A DNA stretch of 64,000 nucleotides from Arcicella aurantiaca. Lineage in GTDB: Bacteria > Bacteroidota > Bacteroidia > Cytophagales > Spirosomataceae. Below the pieces are notes generated by a model, which made no database searches, was not told the origin of the DNA, and saw nothing but the letters and a program-made list of their open reading frames with translations. The position numbers were made by a program, and so were the translations under genes. Shown here piece by piece: positions 55,027 through 63,737 of this stretch; positions within the stretch are counted from its first letter, which is position 1; each line of letters opens with the position of its first letter. The stretch spans positions 30,605-94,604 of the forward strand of contig NZ_QGGO01000022.1 in the NCBI RefSeq assembly GCF_003148625.1. Reading direction: 5' to 3'.

Positions 55027-55305
55027 ATGAAAAAGATATTTTCGACAGTAATTTTATTTTTGATTAGCATTTCAATGAGTATAGCTCAATGTGCTATGTG
55101 CCGTATGACGGTGGAAAGTACAGTTTCGAATGGACGAAGCCAAATTGCTTCAAATTTGAATCATGGCATATTGTACTTATTATCAGCTCCGTATATTTTG
55201 GTAGCAATAGTTGGCTATTTATGGTGGACAAGCTCAAAGAAAAATATGTCGCCACAGACTATTTTAAGACAAAGAATCAGAAAGGCATTTAGTCAATTAC
55301 AATAA
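55027..55305 (+). CDS. Small membrane protein with a CxxC motif
   Basis: A 92-residue exported membrane protein. A signal or anchor segment ends near AQC, followed by CAMCRMTVES (Cys22 and Cys25), a single transmembrane segment (about 46-65) and a basic tail. It is the last gene of the oxidase cluster. The CxxC could bind copper or act in thiol exchange; that is inference from the motif and position. Confidence 0.75.
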   Translation: MKKIFSTVILFLISISMSIAQCAMCRMTVESTVSNGRSQIASNLNHGILYLLSAPYILVAIVGYLWWTSSKKNMSPQTILRQRIRKAFSQLQ

Positions 55306-55307
55306 TC

Positions 55308-55354
55308 AAAAAAGCCTTCTTTCTATGAGATATTTCATATAAAGAAGGCTTTTC
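55308..55354. terminator. Operon-end terminator
   Basis: AAAAAGCCTTCTTT pairs with AAAGAAGGCTTTT around a loop of about 19 bases, between convergent genes. It ends the respiratory cluster and probably the cytochrome genes on the other strand. Confidence 0.85.
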
Positions 55355-55368
55355 GTTTGTTCACAAAC

Positions 55369-55749
55369 TTATTTTTTGAACTGCTCCAAAAACATCAAGA
55401 TTTTCTGTAAATCAGGTTCACTTATTTTTTCTTTAAAACTTGGCATTTTGTTAATCCCTTCTGCAATAGCACTCCTTGCTTTATAAGATTCTAACTCTTT
55501 TTCTGTAAAATTCGGAACTCCCTTCCCTCCTTCTCCTGACTCTCCATGACATTTTGCACAGTACAAACTATACAATTTATGACCGTGGTCTAAAAACTTA
55601 ATATATTCAGCTTTTACATTTTCGTCTAACCCATCAGGAATTTTGTAAACAATAGTGGCAGGTGGCTTACCTTCTTTTTTTTGTGCATTGCCAGTAAAAA
55701 CTAAAGTCAGAAAAAGTATTCCGAATAATAAAATGGTATTTCTAAGCAT
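55369..55749 (-). CDS. Small periplasmic cytochrome c
   Basis: A 126-residue class I mono-haem cytochrome with a signal peptide (to about residue 22) and haem site CAKCHGESGEGGKG near residue 63. Met ligand candidates lie in NKMPSFKEK. It begins 13 bases after the peroxidase-like gene, so the two are an operon. It could be its electron donor. Confidence 0.9.
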   Translation of the reverse strand: MLRNTILLFGILFLTLVFTGNAQKKEGKPPATIVYKIPDGLDENVKAEYIKFLDHGHKLYSLYCAKCHGESGEGGKGVPNFTEKELESYKARSAIAEGINKMPSFKEKISEPDLQKILMFLEQFKK

Positions 55750-55762
55750 TGTTTAATAAAGT

Positions 55763-57682
55763 TTAGTATTCTCCTCCTATTTTGCGTTTGTTAAGTAAAT
55801 TATCCTTAGAAATAGGCAGAGATAAAGGGGCTTTTTGTTTGGGTATTGTTTCATTCAATGAATAAATGAAAGCCTTTAATTCTTGCTTTTCATTAATAGT
55901 TAAATGTAAAGAATCACTGGATAATGTTTGATTGCCTACATTCAAATTTCTACCAAGCCCACCTCCATTATCATAAAAATCTATTACTTCATCTATTGTT
56001 TTAAATACACCATTGTGCATATACGGCATAGTATGTGCTGAATTTCGAATAGTAGTGGTTCTAAAGGCATTTTTAGTTTCTTTAGCAGGGTTTATTCCGA
56101 ATCTACCTAAATCAGGACTTAACTGATTATAGTTAGGGTTATTAGGAACACCAATTACTTCAAATTCAGACCCTACATAAGGTGGTTTTACTCCGTTAAA
56201 CTGTGGAACAAAATGACAGGTACCGCACTGAGCTTTGCTCATAAACAGATTAAAACCTTTTTCAGCCTTTCGGTTCAAGGTTATCATTTTATTCATCGCT
56301 TTATCAAAAGGTGAAACAAAGTAACTAAATTCCCTGTAATACAAAGTGATAGCTGAGGTGATATGCTCAATGGTGATTTCATCGAATTGAGGCGTATATT
56401 TTAGGTATTTCTCAAAAATGTGTTTATACTTTTCACAGCTTAAAATTTTATCTAAAATAATCTTTTCATCTCCAGCCATTTCTGAAGGATTTTTAATTAC
56501 ATCTTCCGCCTGTGCTTGCAATGATGTATGTTTGCCATCAAGCATTATTAAATGATTAAAAACAACATTCAATAGCGAAGGCGTATTTCTGGGTAGAACT
56601 TTCGTATTATCGAAGTCTGGTGAGGTAGTATGAAGAGTATCTGTAAAAAACTGAGTTGGTTTATGACACGAAGCACAACTTCGCTTATTATTTCCAGATA
56701 AAATAGGGTCATAGAACAACATTTTTCCTACTTGTTTTATCTCCTCAAGTTGATATTTATCCTCAATAAATCCGTAAACACCCTTCGTATTTTGACCAAA
56801 ATATAAAGTTTTGTCAAAAATACTTTTGCTATTTTTATTTAAAGAATAATCATTAAAGCTCTCTGAACGAATATGATAAGTATTTAACAAACGCTGATTG
56901 AGAGAGAATAAAGGATTCACATAGTCTCTAATAAAACGAAAATGGCTAAAACTTGAATAATCATCTTTGCTCTTTTCAATAAAAAGAATAGTTTGTTCAA
57001 ATAGATTGAGATAATTATCAGGAAAACGATTATTTGGAAATTGCTTGTTATATATGGTATAAAAGTCTCGTTGACTTTTAAGCATTTGGGATAATTCAGG
57101 TAAAATTTGTTGTGAGTCTGGACACTCAAAACCTGTGGTATAAATAGCTGATAAATTTAGTAGGAAAAGACGATTTGCTAACAAATAAGTATTAGACGTT
57201 TTGAGCTTTGCTTGCAGAGAATCACTCCTAAAATACGAAATACCAATTTTTGCTTGATGGATTAAATGCAAAAGAGAGTCTTTATTAGTTTCCTCTTCGT
57301 TTATTGATATTTCAGCGATAGTTAAACCGAAACCTTCTCGTTTGTAAGGTTTCTCAAATTTCTCAAAAACCTCTGTTTCCCATTCAATAGGCAAAGGACC
57401 ATTAATTTTCTTGTATTGTGTAGGTTCAAGATACCGAAGAATAAAATCAAAGGATTTTAAAAGCAAACGTGATTGATGTATGCGAGCAATAATTTCTTGC
57501 CGATGCTTAGGGTTCTTTAAGTCACTATTTGTGATGGTAGTTGAAAGAGTATTTAGCGATGCTTCAAATTTGGAAATTTTATCACCAACAAAGTACTCTA
57601 ATGAATTTTCATCTTTAGGAACAAATGCAACACAAATAAAAACAATAAAACAGATTGTAAATGATAATACCCTTATTCTCAT
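55763..57682 (-). CDS. Dihaem cytochrome c peroxidase/MauG family protein
   Basis: About 639 residues with a signal-anchor segment. The two haem sites are CASCHKPTQFF near residue 332 and CGTCHFVPQF near residue 486. The N-terminal 300 residues form an extra helical domain not found in short peroxidases. The family reduces hydrogen peroxide or acts in protein modification; which one applies here is unknown. The ATG at 57682 (MRIRVLSF) is preferred over an upstream TTG at 57706. Confidence 0.9.
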   Translation of the reverse strand: MRIRVLSFTICFIVFICVAFVPKDENSLEYFVGDKISKFEASLNTLSTTITNSDLKNPKHRQEIIARIHQSRLLLKSFDFILRYLEPTQYKKINGPLPIEWETEVFEKFEKPYKREGFGLTIAEISINEEETNKDSLLHLIHQAKIGISYFRSDSLQAKLKTSNTYLLANRLFLLNLSAIYTTGFECPDSQQILPELSQMLKSQRDFYTIYNKQFPNNRFPDNYLNLFEQTILFIEKSKDDYSSFSHFRFIRDYVNPLFSLNQRLLNTYHIRSESFNDYSLNKNSKSIFDKTLYFGQNTKGVYGFIEDKYQLEEIKQVGKMLFYDPILSGNNKRSCASCHKPTQFFTDTLHTTSPDFDNTKVLPRNTPSLLNVVFNHLIMLDGKHTSLQAQAEDVIKNPSEMAGDEKIILDKILSCEKYKHIFEKYLKYTPQFDEITIEHITSAITLYYREFSYFVSPFDKAMNKMITLNRKAEKGFNLFMSKAQCGTCHFVPQFNGVKPPYVGSEFEVIGVPNNPNYNQLSPDLGRFGINPAKETKNAFRTTTIRNSAHTMPYMHNGVFKTIDEVIDFYDNGGGLGRNLNVGNQTLSSDSLHLTINEKQELKAFIYSLNETIPKQKAPLSLPISKDNLLNKRKIGGEY

Positions 57683-57770
57683 GGCGGATTGAATGTTGGC
57701 AGGCAAAGTTTACCTAATTTCACGAAATACAATTACCTTGCCAAAAACCAAGCTTTCTTTTGGGGTTAAC

Positions 57771-58574
57771 TTACTCCCAAAGCGGATAATGCTCTAAGTG
57801 AATTTGTTCACCAAAGAAAATTTTAGTCGAAGTTTCAAATGAAGCCGTATAATCAGAAACATAAAAATGTTTGATGTGAGAATTCATTGAACAAAGAATA
57901 TCATTTTCTGAAAGATATTTATTCAATGATTTTGCTACAATTTCGGAAGTATCTAAAACCGTAACTTTGCCTTGATAATAATTCTCAATTTGAGTTTTTA
58001 TGAGTGGATAATGCGTACAACCCAAAATTAAGGCTTCAATTCCTTCTAATTCAGGATGGTTTAAATACTCCTGAATAATGCTTTCTGAAATATTATTATT
58101 GAAAAAACCTTCCTCAATCATCGGTGCAAGCAAAGGCGTGGCTAATGATTTTAAGGTAATTCCTTTGCCCGTCGCATCAATTTTCTTTCGATAAATATTT
58201 GAATTAACAGTTTGTTTTGTACCAATCAAGCCAATCGTTTTGTCTGGATAAGTATTAGCCAAATATTCTACTACGGGGTCAATCACATTGATAACCTTAG
58301 CTTTACTTCCAACATATTCACGGACAAGCTCAAAAGCCGCCGCAGAGGCAGAATTACAAGCAATTAGAATAACTTTACACTTCTGTTGCAAAAGAACATT
58401 GCAAATTTTGATAGAATACGCCTGAATGGCGGAAGAAGATTTATCACCATAAGGCAAATGTGCGGTATCTCCGAAATAAATTATATTTTCGTTAGGCAAA
58501 AGCGTCGTTACAGCGTGTGCAACGGTAAGTCCGCCAATGCCACTATCAAAAATTCCAATTGAGTTTGAATTCAT
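57771..58574 (-). CDS. murI: Glutamate racemase
   Basis: MurI makes D-glutamate for peptidoglycan. The two catalytic cysteines lie in ACNSASAAA (near residue 72) and LGCTHYPL (near residue 183). The N-terminal IGIFDSGIGGLTVA and FGDTAHLPYG are also conserved. The ATG at 58574 (MNSNSIGIFDSG) is preferred over an in-frame start at 58604. It is monocistronic. Confidence 0.96.
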   Translation of the reverse strand: MNSNSIGIFDSGIGGLTVAHAVTTLLPNENIIYFGDTAHLPYGDKSSSAIQAYSIKICNVLLQQKCKVILIACNSASAAAFELVREYVGSKAKVINVIDPVVEYLANTYPDKTIGLIGTKQTVNSNIYRKKIDATGKGITLKSLATPLLAPMIEEGFFNNNISESIIQEYLNHPELEGIEALILGCTHYPLIKTQIENYYQGKVTVLDTSEIVAKSLNKYLSENDILCSMNSHIKHFYVSDYTASFETSTKIFFGEQIHLEHYPLWE

Positions 58575-58758
58575 ATTTTTATGGCTGTCGCTACCGACAA
58601 TCAACTTTTAAAGTTTGTTTATCAAAATTAATTGAAAGCATTTTGCTAAAAGCCGAAAATTAAAAAAAAATCGTAACTCCCTATGCAACCTTTCATACGT
58701 CTATTTCATCTTGAATTTATAAAATCTCAGACCTTAAGATTTAAACCAAAACAGTATC

Positions 58759-59304
58759 GTGAAACTACTTAATTTATTTCAAAGCGAAGAAGCTCTGGTG
58801 AAAGCCTGCCAAAAAGGCGACCCCAAAGCTCAACGACGAGTTTATGAAAAATATTCTCCCAAAATGTTGGGAATATGTTTTAGATACGTCCACGATGATT
58901 ATGAAGCAGAAGAAATAATGATTGAAGGTTTTGTGAGAGTTTTTGAAAAAATTGATACTTTTAAATTGGAAGGTAGTTTTGAAGGTTGGATTCGCAGAAT
59001 TATGGTCAACGAATCATTAATGTACCTCAGAAGTAATAAAAAAGCTCAATTTGAAACCAGTTACGACCAGATTCTCTATGAACCAGAACCAGAACAATTT
59101 AGAACCGACCTCGAAAGTCAAGACCTTTTAAAATTGATAGAAAAATTACCACTTGGTTACAAAACAGTTTTTAATCTTTACGCCATTGAAGGATATTCTC
59201 ATGCTGAAATTGCCAAACAATTAGGTATAACCGAAAGTACTTCAAAATCACAACTCTCTCGAGCAAGAGTTATTTTGCAAAATGCCGTAATGGAAATGGC
59301 ATGA
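58759..59304 (+). CDS. ECF-type RNA polymerase sigma factor
   Basis: A 181-residue extracytoplasmic-function sigma factor. Region 2: YSPKMLGICFRYVHDDYEAE and GFVRVFEKIDTFK. Region 4: LPLGYKTVFNLYAIEGYSHA with the helix-turn-helix EIAKQLGITESTSKSQLSRA. The start is GTG at 58759. The next gene looks like its anti-sigma factor. It may control the envelope protein gene at 60273. Confidence 0.93.
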   Translation: MKLLNLFQSEEALVKACQKGDPKAQRRVYEKYSPKMLGICFRYVHDDYEAEEIMIEGFVRVFEKIDTFKLEGSFEGWIRRIMVNESLMYLRSNKKAQFETSYDQILYEPEPEQFRTDLESQDLLKLIEKLPLGYKTVFNLYAIEGYSHAEIAKQLGITESTSKSQLSRARVILQNAVMEMA

Positions 59305-59311
59305 AACGTAA

Positions 59312-59355
59312 CACAGACTTTAGTCTGTTTGTCATATTACAGACTAAAGTCTGTG
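59312..59355. repeat. Paired CAGACTTTAGTCTG palindrome, family E
   Basis: CACAGACTTTAGTCTGT (59312-59328) and ACAGACTAAAGTCTGTG (59339-59355) are complements, and each is internally palindromic. The unit lies between the sigma gene and the putative anti-sigma gene. Confidence 0.82.
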
Positions 59356-59368
59356 CTACAAAACGAAA

Positions 59369-60142
59369 ATGAAAAATTCAGAAAATATAGATAAAATATT
59401 CTCAGAAGGCTTACAAAACTACGAGCGTCAACCCCGTAGTGAAGCTTGGGTAAAACTTCAAGCGAGACTTGAAAAACCACAAAGCAAAGTATTGCCTCTA
59501 TGGTGGAAATTTGCTTCGGCGGCATCTGTTGCCTTACTTTTGGGCGTAGGCGGATACTGGTATAATTCACAAAAAAATACGGTAAATGAGGATTTTGCAG
59601 TGGTAAATCAGTTGAAAAATACTTCAAAAGAAACTACACTTCCGCTACAAAACACTTCTAAAACGGAATCAGTAGCAGTAACCACTACGAAAGAAACGAA
59701 AATCGAAGTAACAAAACACAATACAAAAGTGTTGAAATTTGATTCTCAGAATGAAATTTCTGTTTCGAAGATTTCTAAATCAAATGAGATATTAAATACA
59801 AAAAATATCGTCTCTCCTACTCCATTAGCAGAGATAAAAACAACCATTGAACCAAACACAATTGTCTTAGTTCTTGAGGACACAAAGCCAAAAATTCAAG
59901 AAGAAACCATTGTTCTGAACTTCGTTGAAGCAAAACCTGAAGCAGTTGCTCAAATTGACCCAAATGAAGAAAACCTTAAAAAACAAAGCCGTTTGAGTAA
60001 AATTTGGCAACAATTAAAACGTGCTAAAAACGGCGAAGACGTCAATTGGGGAGAAGTTGGGATTAAACCACAAAAAGTTTTAGCACGTGCGGATGCAAAA
60101 ATTGAAAATGCTTTAACAAAAGGAGAAAATAATGAAAAATAG
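59369..60142 (+). CDS. Putative anti-sigma factor
   Basis: A 257-residue protein with a cytoplasmic N-terminal part (residues about 1-48, MKNSENIDKIFSEGLQNYER), one transmembrane segment (about 50-68, KFASAASVALLLGVGGYWY) and a lysine/threonine-rich periplasmic part. The arrangement directly behind an ECF sigma gene fits an anti-sigma factor. No ZAS zinc motif is visible. The long periplasmic part ends in a basic tail (KIWQQLKRAKNGEDVNWGEV). Confidence 0.72.
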   Translation: MKNSENIDKIFSEGLQNYERQPRSEAWVKLQARLEKPQSKVLPLWWKFASAASVALLLGVGGYWYNSQKNTVNEDFAVVNQLKNTSKETTLPLQNTSKTESVAVTTTKETKIEVTKHNTKVLKFDSQNEISVSKISKSNEILNTKNIVSPTPLAEIKTTIEPNTIVLVLEDTKPKIQEETIVLNFVEAKPEAVAQIDPNEENLKKQSRLSKIWQQLKRAKNGEDVNWGEVGIKPQKVLARADAKIENALTKGENNEK

Positions 60143-60272
60143 ATGCAACCATTATCAAAAACCCTGCATCTTGAAAGTATAAAACATAAATCACTAAGTT
60201 TCCTAAATATGTGTTGATTCTCACTTCAACCAACATTACCAAAGAAACTCTAAACATTTAAAACGTAAAATC

Positions 60273-61469
60273 ATGAAAACACTAATCAATATGAATACAC
60301 TAAAAAAAATTAGTTATTCAATTATCGCAACCATCGCTTTTATCATCTCTACCAATCAAGTAATGGCAAAAGGTGGAGAAAAAGATTCAACTGTAATTAG
60401 CATCGACAAAAGAAATCAAACGCTTCTCAATCAAAGTAATAACACAAAAACGCTAAGAGAAAACTTACAAGAGTTGTTTCAAAAAAGTGGAATGTCGCTT
60501 GATGATGATACTTGGAGAGGCATAAGAAGAGTTGTCAACAGCGACCTCAATAAAGATACCCTTTTAATAATAACACAAAGCGATAAAAGTATCAAAGTTG
60601 TTATTAATACCAATACAAAAAATAGTAACGTCAATACCAACGTCAATGTTAATACAAATGGAGAAGGCACATACAACAATGATAAACAAGTAAAAGTTGG
60701 ATTAGGTGGTGTTGTCGTAAAAGATGGAAAAGACGAAGTAAGAGTTGGCTGGAATGGCGTATATGTAAATGACGGTGGACGAGAAACTAATATTACATTG
60801 AGAGACTCTGCACGCATTAATCGTAAAAACAGTGGGTTTAATAGTCGTTCTGGTTTCAATATCTATTTAGGTTTAAATTCATTTACAAATGCCAGCAACA
60901 TTGGCGGGATTTACAATTCAAAAGATTTTGAATTAAGTCCATTTGGTTCAAGATACTTCGGATTTGGCTGGACACGCAGTGGAATGATTAGTAAAGGCAC
61001 AAAAGCTGCCTTGAAAATAAGCTACGGTTTAGAGTTCTCTTGGTACAACTTTATGTTAGAAAATAACGCTTTCATTGTTAAAAACACAGACAATATTGGG
61101 TTCGCAGATTATCGAGATTCAAAAGGAAACCAAGTTGCTCTATCTCGCAATAAATTAACAGTTGCTAACATCAACATTCCAATAATGCCGTATGTAGCCT
61201 TCAAAAAAGGAAGTACAATCACATACATTGCCGCAGGTGGTTATATTGGCTATCGTTTGGATAGTTATACAAAAACCAAAGAAGAAGACAGCGGTAAAAA
61301 AGAATGGAATCACAGTAGTTTCTTCTTAAATAATGTTAGATATGGTTTAGCATTCGAATTAGGATTGAAAGATTTTCCAGATTTATTCGTCAATTATGAC
61401 ATGAATAATTTATTTCAAGACAACCGAGGACCCAAAATTGGAGGAATCAGCTTTGGCATTAGACTTTAG
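60273..61469 (+). CDS. Envelope beta-barrel protein with an Asn-rich spacer
   Basis: A 398-residue exported protein (signal peptide to about residue 32). Residues about 112-130 are asparagine/valine/threonine rich (TNTKNSNVNTNVNVNTN). Two similar segments follow, VKVGLGGVVVKDGK and VRVGWNGVYVNDGG. The C-terminal half (about 195-398) has strand patterns of a PorT-like barrel ending GISFGIRL. The function is unknown. It is third in the sigma/anti-sigma set and may be its target. The ATG at 60273 is used; one at 60291 is possible. Confidence 0.75.
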   Translation: MKTLINMNTLKKISYSIIATIAFIISTNQVMAKGGEKDSTVISIDKRNQTLLNQSNNTKTLRENLQELFQKSGMSLDDDTWRGIRRVVNSDLNKDTLLIITQSDKSIKVVINTNTKNSNVNTNVNVNTNGEGTYNNDKQVKVGLGGVVVKDGKDEVRVGWNGVYVNDGGRETNITLRDSARINRKNSGFNSRSGFNIYLGLNSFTNASNIGGIYNSKDFELSPFGSRYFGFGWTRSGMISKGTKAALKISYGLEFSWYNFMLENNAFIVKNTDNIGFADYRDSKGNQVALSRNKLTVANINIPIMPYVAFKKGSTITYIAAGGYIGYRLDSYTKTKEEDSGKKEWNHSSFFLNNVRYGLAFELGLKDFPDLFVNYDMNNLFQDNRGPKIGGISFGIRL

Positions 61470-61697
61470 TCGTAAAAAAAAATGAAAAAAAATATTGAGA
61501 GATAATATTCCAACAACGTGTTTATTTTTAGACATTTACGGCAATACTATCTCTCAATTTTACGCTAAACACAGTATTAAAAGATATTTTTTGTAAATTT
61601 TTTTTTGCGATACTCTTTGAGATAACAAAAAATAGAGCTACTTTTGCACACTCTTTCACCAAAACACTAAACGAAAGTGCTAAAGGGAAAAGAAAAT
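61470..61697. other. Leader region before the tRNA-tuf cluster
   Basis: The 228 bases after the barrel gene contain GAGAGATAATATTCC (61498) and CAATACTATCTCTC (61541), weak inverted arms that could terminate the upstream gene. The tRNA promoter (61616-61646) is listed separately. Confidence 0.5.
61616..61646 (+). promoter_or_regulatory. Promoter of the tRNA-tuf cluster
   Basis: TTTG (61616-61619), exactly 19 bases, then TACTTTTG (61639-61646). This is a textbook Bacteroidetes sigma-A promoter, 51 bases before tRNA-Tyr. Confidence 0.85.
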
Positions 61698-61780
61698 GGG
61701 GGTGTACCAGAGTGGCCAAATGGGGCAGACTGTAACTCTGCTGGAGTATTCCTTCGGTGGTTCGAATCCATCCGCCCCCA
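61698..61780 (+). tRNA. tRNA-Tyr (GTA)
   Basis: An 83-base type II tRNA with a long variable arm. The acceptor GGGGGTG pairs with CGCCCCC with one G-T pair. The anticodon loop CTGTAAC carries GTA. T-loop GGTTCGAATCC. CCA is not encoded. Confidence 0.95.
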
Positions 61781-61785
61781 CTGTT

Positions 61786-61866
61786 TCAGTAACAATTAAC
61801 AGTAAATAAATTTCAACTTGTTTACATTTTGTTTTTAAATAAAACTGTTAATTGAAACTGATAACT
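61786..61866. repeat. Inverted filler between tRNA-Tyr and tRNA-Gly
   Basis: CAGTAACAATTAACAGT and ACTGTTAATTGAAACTG are nearly complementary across about 40 bases. This may act as a processing hairpin between the tRNAs. Confidence 0.55.
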
Positions 61867-61878
61867 AATGATTCAAAA

Positions 61879-61954
61879 GCGGGAGTAGCTCATTTGGTAG
61901 AGCGATAGCCTTCCAAGCTATAGGTGGCGGGTTCGAGCCCCGTCTCCCGCTCCA
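61879..61954 (+). tRNA. tRNA-Gly (TCC)
   Basis: The acceptor GCGGGAG pairs with CTCCCGC. The anticodon loop CTTCCAA carries TCC. T-loop GGTTCGAGCCC. The discriminator T is followed by an encoded CCA (61952-61954), unlike the other tRNAs here. Confidence 0.95.
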
Positions 61955-62055
61955 ATCAGAAACTATATTAGGTGGTTGGTTGTTAATTAGTTAATAGTTA
62001 TTAGTTTAGCTAAAAACAATTAACAATTGACCATTTGTAGTTTCATGGGGTCTCT

Positions 62056-62127
<72 letters not shown>

Positions 62128-62146
62128 CGAATCAATTTGTTAATGT

Positions 62147-62252
62147 TATAATTTGAAAATTTGAAAATGATTTTATGATTAGACTTATCGTTTTAATCAG
62201 ATAAAATCTAAATCATTTTCAAATTTCTTCATTTTCAAATTTTCAAATTAAT
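62147..62252. repeat. TTTGAAAAT inverted filler before tuf
   Basis: AATTTGAAAATTTGAAAATG on the left and CATTTTCAAATTTC with CATTTTCAAATTTTCAAATT on the right form inverted arms around about 45 bases. Confidence 0.7.
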
Positions 62253-62299
62253 TAAGTTTTTTCATTCTTTTTATAAAATCAAATTAAGAACTAAATATC

Positions 62300-63487
62300 A
62301 TGGCAAAGGAAAATTTTGACCGTAGTAAACCCCACGTAAACATTGGTACAATCGGTCACGTTGACCACGGTAAAACTACATTGACTGCTGCAATCACTAA
62401 AGTGTTGTCAGAAAAAGGTCTTGCTGAGAAAAAAGATTTCTCTTCAATTGACTCAGCTCCAGAAGAAAAAGAACGTGGTATCACTATCAATACTGCTCAC
62501 GTAGAATATTCAACAGCAAACCGTCACTATGCACACGTTGACTGTCCTGGTCACGCCGATTACGTTAAAAACATGGTAACTGGTGCTGCTCAAATGGACG
62601 GTGCTATCATCGTGGTTGCTGCAACTGACGGTCCAATGCCACAAACTCGTGAACACATCTTGTTGTCACGTCAGGTAGGTGTACCTCAATTAGTAGTATT
62701 CATGAACAAAGTGGATATGGTTGATGACCCTGAATTATTAGAATTAGTTGAAATGGAAATTCGTGAATTATTATCATTCTACGAATTCGACGGAGATAAC
62801 ATTCCAGTAATCCAAGGTTCTGCTCTTGGTGGATTGAACGGTGAGCCGAAATGGGTTGCTACTATCGAAGCGTTGATGGATGCAGTAGATAATTGGATTC
62901 CACTTCCAAAAAGAGATGTTGATAAGCCATTCTTGATGCCAGTTGAAGACGTATTCTCGATTACAGGTCGTGGTACTGTAGCAACAGGTCGTATCGAAAC
63001 AGGTGTAATCAACTCTGGTGATCCAGTAGATATCTTAGGTATGGGTGCTGAAGGTCTTAAATCAACTGTAACAGGTGTTGAGATGTTCCGTAAAATCCTT
63101 GACCGTGGAGAAGCTGGTGATAACGTAGGTTTATTATTACGTGGTATTGACAAAGAATCTATCCGTCGTGGTATGGTTATTTGTAAGCCAGGTTCAGTTA
63201 AGCCTCACACTAAATTCAAAGCTGAGGTTTATATCTTGTCTAAAGAAGAAGGTGGACGTCACACTCCATTCTTTAACAAATACCGTCCACAATTCTATTT
63301 CCGTACAACTGACGTAACAGGAGAAATCATGTTACCAGAAGGAGTAGAAATGTGTATGCCTGGTGATAACTTGACAATCGATGTAACTTTATTAAACAAA
63401 GTTGCAATGGACAAAGGACTTCGTTTCGCTATCCGTGAGGGTGGTCGTACAGTAGGTGCTGGTCAAGTAACTGAAATCTTAGACTAA
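62300..63487 (+). CDS. tuf: Elongation factor Tu
   Basis: EF-Tu carries aminoacyl-tRNA to the ribosome. It has 395 residues. G1 GHVDHGKTT near residue 18, G3 DCPGHADYV near residue 81, G4 NKVD near residue 136. The beta-barrel domains 2 and 3 follow ([32 protein letters not shown]). Codon use is strongly optimised. A terminator follows directly, and no secE or tRNA-Trp gene follows in the window. Confidence 0.98.
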   Translation: MAKENFDRSKPHVNIGTIGHVDHGKTTLTAAITKVLSEKGLAEKKDFSSIDSAPEEKERGITINTAHVEYSTANRHYAHVDCPGHADYVKNMVTGAAQMDGAIIVVAATDGPMPQTREHILLSRQVGVPQLVVFMNKVDMVDDPELLELVEMEIRELLSFYEFDGDNIPVIQGSALGGLNGEPKWVATIEALMDAVDNWIPLPKRDVDKPFLMPVEDVFSITGRGTVATGRIETGVINSGDPVDILGMGAEGLKSTVTGVEMFRKILDRGEAGDNVGLLLRGIDKESIRRGMVICKPGSVKPHTKFKAEVYILSKEEGGRHTPFFNKYRPQFYFRTTDVTGEIMLPEGVEMCMPGDNLTIDVTLLNKVAMDKGLRFAIREGGRTVGAGQVTEILD

Positions 63488-63503
63488 GATTTACTAAGTA
63501 TAT

Positions 63504-63537
63504 AAAAAAAGCGTCTCTCAAAAGGAGACGCTTTTTT
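63504..63537 (+). terminator. Terminator of tuf
   Basis: AAAAGCGTCTC pairs with GAGACGCTTTT and a T-run follows, 17 bases past the tuf stop. Confidence 0.9.
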
Positions 63538-63623
63538 GTTGTTTAGGAATTGACTCTATTTTAAGGTTTACATTCTTAAACTCTTAATTATTTTCAAAGT
63601 AGGCTTTTGTTGATGATTCTTCT

Positions 63624-63714
63624 GTGGCTGGTCTCCCGACCAGTCCAGTCGAATGACCAGTCTTCCGCCCCGTGACTTGTCGGCTTCCCGTGGCTGGTCT
63701 CCCGACCAGACCAC
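63624..63714. repeat. REP-like palindrome pair upstream of the RAYT gene
   Basis: GTGGCTGGTCTCCCGACCAG occurs at 63624-63643 and 63690-63709, each followed by TCCA or ACCAC. Each folds as CTGGTC/GACCAG with GTGG/CCAC beyond in the second copy. A diverged copy (GACCAGTCTTCCGCCCCGTG) lies between. Such paired REPs flank RAYT genes. Confidence 0.8.
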
Positions 63715-63737
63715 TCAAATAACCAATCCACACAAAA

